Source: Candidatus Leptovillus affinis
Lineage (GTDB): Bacteria; Chloroflexota; Anaerolineae; Promineifilales; Promineifilaceae
Direction of reading: 5' to 3'
Length of the DNA: 64,000 nucleotides
Assembly (NCBI GenBank): GCA_016705235.1
Contig: JADIYP010000007.1
Location: 310,001 to 374,000, forward strand
Shown: one piece after another, positions 60,769 to 64,000 of the stretch
Layout of the letters: every line of letters begins with the position of its first letter
Position numbering within the stretch: the stretch's first letter is position 1
The notes under the pieces: generated by a model
Seen by the model: the letters and a program-made list of their open reading frames with translations, nothing else
The model's database searches: none
Told to the model about the DNA's origin: nothing
Position numbers and translations under genes: made by a program

Positions 60769-61848
60769 ATGAGAAAAACAACTTTACTCTTCATTGCTCT
60801 GTTCCTAACCCTGGCCCTGTTACTCGCGGCTTGCGGTGGTGGGACAACCGAACCTGCCGCCAATGAATCGGCAGCAGAACCGACCAGCGATGCCGCAGCA
60901 GAAGCCGACTGCGCCAGCGCTGACGTATTTTGCGTTGGCCTCGTCACCGATGTTGGCGAAATCGACGACAAATCGTTCAACCAATCCGCATGGGAAGGCG
61001 TCCAAAAAGCCGGCACCGATTTAGGCGCAAAAGTTGAATATATTGAAACTGGCGACGCCAAAGATTACGCCACAAACATCGGGCTTTTTGCCAACAACAG
61101 CTACGATGTCATCGTCACCGTTGGGTTTGCCCTCGGCGAAGCCACAGCGCAAGCCGCAGCCACCTACCCGAACATCAACTTCATTGGCGTCGATCAATTC
61201 CAGGGCGAACCTGTCGCTAATCTGGCCGGTTTGATCTTCCCCGAAGATCAGGCTGGGTTCCAGGCAGGCGCTTTGGCAGCCATGCTCACCAAGAGCAACA
61301 CCATTGCCGCCGTTCTCGGCACCGATCTGGTCCCGCCAGTTGTCGCCTTCAAAGAAGGGTATGAAAACGGCGCCCGTTACATCAATCCCGACATCAACAT
61401 CATCTCCACCTTCCACCCTGGCGGCTTGGATGTTGCCTTCACCGACCCCGAATGGGGCGCAAGCACAGCCAAACAAGCTGTTGATCAAGGCGCGGACGTT
61501 GTCTTCGGCGCTGGCGGCAAAACTGGCAACGGCGCTCTGATCGAAGTTGCCGGCGTTGATGGCGCTTACTGCATCGGCGTGGACAGCGACCAGTGGGAGA
61601 CCGTTCCGGAAGCCCATGCGTGTCTGGTTTCCAGCGCGATGAAACTGATCACCCCCGGCGTCTTCGACCTGATCAAATTGGCGAAAGATGGCGCATTCCC
61701 GGCCGGCAACTTTGTTGGCGCTACGGGTCTGGCTCCTTTCCACGATTTTGAGGCCAAAATTTCGCAAGAAATCAAAGACAAATTAGCGGAAATCAAAGCA
61801 GGTCTCGACGATGGTTCTCTGTCGACTGGCTACAATCCCGGAGGTTAA
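60769..61848 (+). CDS. BMP-family nucleoside-binding lipoprotein
   Basis: The 359-residue protein has a lipobox (LLLAACGG) and the BMP/PnrA/TmpC pattern: GLVTDVGEIDDKSFNQSAWE, NSYDVIVTVGF, FIGVDQFQGEPVANLAGLIF and YCIGVDSDQWETVPEA. These bind purine nucleosides for an ABC importer, whose permeases follow downstream. A strong terminator after it should make the binding protein more abundant than the permeases. AGGAG precedes the ATG. Confidence 0.94.
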   Translation: MRKTTLLFIALFLTLALLLAACGGGTTEPAANESAAEPTSDAAAEADCASADVFCVGLVTDVGEIDDKSFNQSAWEGVQKAGTDLGAKVEYIETGDAKDYATNIGLFANNSYDVIVTVGFALGEATAQAAATYPNINFIGVDQFQGEPVANLAGLIFPEDQAGFQAGALAAMLTKSNTIAAVLGTDLVPPVVAFKEGYENGARYINPDINIISTFHPGGLDVAFTDPEWGASTAKQAVDQGADVVFGAGGKTGNGALIEVAGVDGAYCIGVDSDQWETVPEAHACLVSSAMKLITPGVFDLIKLAKDGAFPAGNFVGATGLAPFHDFEAKISQEIKDKLAEIKAGLDDGSLSTGYNPGG

Positions 61849-61872
61849 TCCGGTTGTTTTGAACGATTAAAA

Positions 61873-61912
61873 AATATGCGACGTGCCTTCTGGTACGTCG
61901 CATATTTTTTTA
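61873..61912 (+). terminator. Terminator between binding protein and permease genes
   Basis: ATATGCGACGT and ACGTCGCATAT form an 11-bp stem with a T run. Partial read-through would lower permease expression relative to the binding protein. Confidence 0.85.
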
Positions 61913-61975
61913 AGGGGACCAATCGGACCTACCCTCTCAGCAATCATGCTGATCATCGAAAAGGATTAAGTGACT

Positions 61976-63079
61976 ATGGCAACGGAAGAATCTACCGAAA
62001 CGACAGGCGGCCGAACAGCCATTTTGCCCCGCATTTGGAAAGCGGGAAGTGTGCCGTTATTTTCTGTATTTTTAGCTGCGTTTATTGGGGCGATGCTCCT
62101 TTGGCTTTCAGGATCAAATCCTTTCACTGCATACTGGTCACTATTGCAAGGGGCATTGGGCAGCCCTGAGGCGATTGGGCGCACGCTGGAAAAGGCGACG
62201 CCGTTGGTATTTTCTGGCCTGGCCGTGGCGTTTGCCTTTAAGGCTGGCCTGTTTAACATAGGCGGGCAGGGGCAGTTGTTGATTGGTGGCATTGTGGCTG
62301 CGTACCTGGGTTTTGCTGTTGATGGGCTGCCTTTTCTCATCCACATGCCATTGGCGCTGTTGGGGGGCAGTTTGGCCGGCGCGCTGTGGGCGGCTATTGC
62401 CGGCGCGTTAAAGACGTATACCGGGGCACATGAAGTCATTACGACCATCATGTTGAACTATATTGCCATCAATCTGACCGATTTTTTGGCGAATGGACCG
62501 TGGAAAGATACGGGGATTATTGCGCGCACGCCGAAGATATTGGACACGGCCGTTATTCCCACCTGGGGTTTCATTCCTTTGGGCTTTGTGGTAGCCGTCT
62601 TGATGGCCATTTTAACCTATTACCTCCTTTTCAAGACCACCTGGGGCTACGCCATTCGGACCACCGGTCTAAACGCCGAAGCGGCCAAATACGCCGGCAT
62701 CAAGGTCGGGCGCATCATCATCCTGACGATGGCTTTTAGTGGGTTTCTGGCCGGTATGGGCGGCGCGGTGGAAAGTCTGGGCGTTATCGGCCGTTACCAA
62801 CCGGGATTTAACGTTGGTCTGGGGTTTGATGGCATCACCATCGCCCTGCTGGCCAAGACAAACCCGCTGGGTGTTATTCCGGCGGCTATTTTGCTGGGCG
62901 CGATGGACGCTGGCGGCAGCCAGATGCAGTTTGACGCCGGTGTACGTTTCCAGATTATTGATGTCATCAAAGCCTTGATATTATTCTTTGTTTCCGCCGA
63001 CATTATTGTGCGCAAGATATTGGGGTCGCGGGCGGTGGATGAAGACAAAGTAACGCTTAGCACCGGCTGGGGCGGTTGA
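61976..63079 (+). CDS. Nucleoside ABC transporter permease (BPD_transp_2 family), first subunit
   Basis: The 367-residue protein has nine to ten membrane helices and the family motif ATPLVFSGLAVAFAFKAGLF NIGGQGQ, with AAKYAGIKVGRIIILTMAFS. It is one of the two subunits of the YufP/YufQ-like (NupPQ) or simple-sugar type importer fed by the BMP lipoprotein. AAGGA lies 10 nt before the ATG; a GTG at 61970 is the alternative start. The ATPase is not between the genes and should lie beyond the window. Confidence 0.9.
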   Translation: MATEESTETTGGRTAILPRIWKAGSVPLFSVFLAAFIGAMLLWLSGSNPFTAYWSLLQGALGSPEAIGRTLEKATPLVFSGLAVAFAFKAGLFNIGGQGQLLIGGIVAAYLGFAVDGLPFLIHMPLALLGGSLAGALWAAIAGALKTYTGAHEVITTIMLNYIAINLTDFLANGPWKDTGIIARTPKILDTAVIPTWGFIPLGFVVAVLMAILTYYLLFKTTWGYAIRTTGLNAEAAKYAGIKVGRIIILTMAFSGFLAGMGGAVESLGVIGRYQPGFNVGLGFDGITIALLAKTNPLGVIPAAILLGAMDAGGSQMQFDAGVRFQIIDVIKALILFFVSADIIVRKILGSRAVDEDKVTLSTGWGG

Positions 63080-63093
63080 TGAAGGAGCATGGA

Positions 63094-64000
63094 ATGACAA
63101 CAACAACAGCGCCAATCACAAAAAAAGGTGTCCGCCTGGACGCCCCCTTGTTTGGGCGTATTGCCATTGTTTTACTGGGGATTGCGGCTTTGGTATATTA
63201 TTTTTTGCAGCCACAGCAGGCAACGGCCGTATACGCCTCCACCTTGCGCCAATCTACCCCGCTCATCCTGGGCGCGCTTTGCGGCCTGATTGGGGAACGC
63301 ACCGGCATTATCAACATCGGCATTGAAGGGCAGATGCTGCTGGGCGCGTTTGTCGCCTTTCTGGCTAACGTGTACATCGGCAATTTATTCATCGCCGTGT
63401 TGGCCGGCGTTGCCACAGGCGCGCTGCTCGGACTCTTCCTCGCGTGGATGTCCATCACCCTGAAAATGGATCAGATTATCGGCGGCACGGTCATCAACAT
63501 CATGGCTTTGGGCCTGACCAGCTTCTTTTACGTCGCCGGTCTGACCACCAAAGGCAAATTGCAGCCCATTCCTCTGGGACCGTTGGCCGATATTCCTCTA
63601 TTTGGACCCATATTTTTTAACAATGCGCCCATCACCTATTTAACCATTATTCTGGTTTTCTTTTTCCAATTTGCCTTGTTTCGCACTGTCTGGGGCCTGC
63701 GCACGCGGGCGGTGGGCGAGCATCCCAGCGCCGCCGACACGGTGGGCATTCGGGTCAACACGATGCGTTACATGAACACGACGTTGGCCGGCTGTCTGTC
63801 TGGCCTGGCTGGCGCGTATCTAACCCTGGAGGCTGTTGGCTCTTTCGAGCGTGGGATGACCAACGGCCGTGGCTTTGTCGCCCTGGCCGTGATGATTTTT
63901 GGTAAATGGACCCCTCTGGGTTCCTGGGGGGCGGCGCTTCTATTCGGCTTTGCCACCGCTCTACAAACCCAATTCCAATTCCTGGGCCTGGATTTTATCC
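63094..64000 (+). CDS. Nucleoside ABC transporter permease, second subunit (incomplete)
   Basis: The open frame starts at the ATG at 63094 with GGAG 6 nt upstream, and is still open at the window end (302 codons visible). It has the motifs STPLILGALCGLIGERTGII NIGIEGQ, KMDQIIGGTVINI and the NGRGFVALAVMIFGKWTPLG loop typical of the second permease. It pairs with the first permease and the BMP lipoprotein. Two palindromes (TAV at 63223 and NGR at 63863) lie in it. Confidence 0.92.
   Translation, partial: MTTTTAPITKKGVRLDAPLFGRIAIVLLGIAALVYYFLQPQQATAVYASTLRQSTPLILGALCGLIGERTGIINIGIEGQMLLGAFVAFLANVYIGNLFIAVLAGVATGALLGLFLAWMSITLKMDQIIGGTVINIMALGLTSFFYVAGLTTKGKLQPIPLGPLADIPLFGPIFFNNAPITYLTIILVFFFQFALFRTVWGLRTRAVGEHPSAADTVGIRVNTMRYMNTTLAGCLSGLAGAYLTLEAVGSFERGMTNGRGFVALAVMIFGKWTPLGSWGAALLFGFATALQTQFQFLGLDFI

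Overview
This window looks like a piece of a Chloroflexota chromosome, probably from the Anaerolineae side. That rests on the moderately high GC, the many secreted or membrane proteins with Thr/Pro-rich linkers, the WD40/LysM-type kinases and the myo-inositol-phosphate synthase; it is an inference, because there is no rRNA here. The most striking global property is an 8-bp palindrome, ACGGCCGT, which I count about 130 times by eye, roughly one per 490 bp on average. Chance at this GC would give one or two copies. It sits in coding and intergenic DNA, is read in all three frames (TAV, xGR, xRPx), is dense in fast-evolving membrane and linker proteins and absent from rho, ino1 and the BMP lipoprotein gene.

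Layout. 0-3.2 kb: start of gpmI, tRNA-Asn, a suspicious poly-G tract, and a kinase-pseudokinase-LysM receptor. 3.2-12.7 kb: secreted LTD-domain protein, PLD-type enzyme, isoaspartyl peptidase, an AT-rich secreted protein, ino1 and a CBS-domain protein whose 3' end was displaced by a small transposable element. 12.7-18 kb: a minus-strand glycosylation operon (GT2, GT39 and a YfhO-like membrane protein) full of short tandem repeats. 18-25 kb: HAD phosphatase and rlmN, a lipoprotein, an M23 peptidase, rho and fbp. 25.1-29.8 kb: the classical rpsB-tsf-pyrH-frr-uppS-cdsA cluster on the minus strand. 30-32.7 kb: an ABC exporter pair and a YhfC-like membrane protease. 33-43.5 kb: a second receptor kinase, mgtE, a sirtuin, a sortase with its LPESG substrate, a medium-chain dehydrogenase, and a DtxR regulator overlapping a STAND-ATPase/FGE-like fusion. 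43.9-50.7 kb: prfC, Trm112-like protein, response regulator, GNAT, and a three-domain fusion (PLP dehydratase / 2-hydroxyacid dehydrogenase-like / ParB-SerK-like). 51-57.7 kb: HAD, tandem GNAT, a probable selenoprotein of the SelL/AhpC-TSA type, Nudix, ECF sigma with anti-sigma, tRNA-Leu and two tandem membrane paralogues. 57.7-64 kb: mutL, a serine hydrolase and a nucleoside-type BMP/ABC importer running off the end.

Three things deserve attention first. (1) The ACGGCCGT palindrome, comparable in behaviour to HIP1 of cyanobacteria. (2) An open frame at 52989-53549 in which an in-frame TGA replaces the first Cys of a CxxC redox motif. (3) The serine-centred trifunctional fusion at 47939-50668. 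A 185-bp MITE family (three copies, each with a visible 9-10 bp target duplication) and a class of intergenic hairpins made of four 6-nt half-sites are further unexplained structure.
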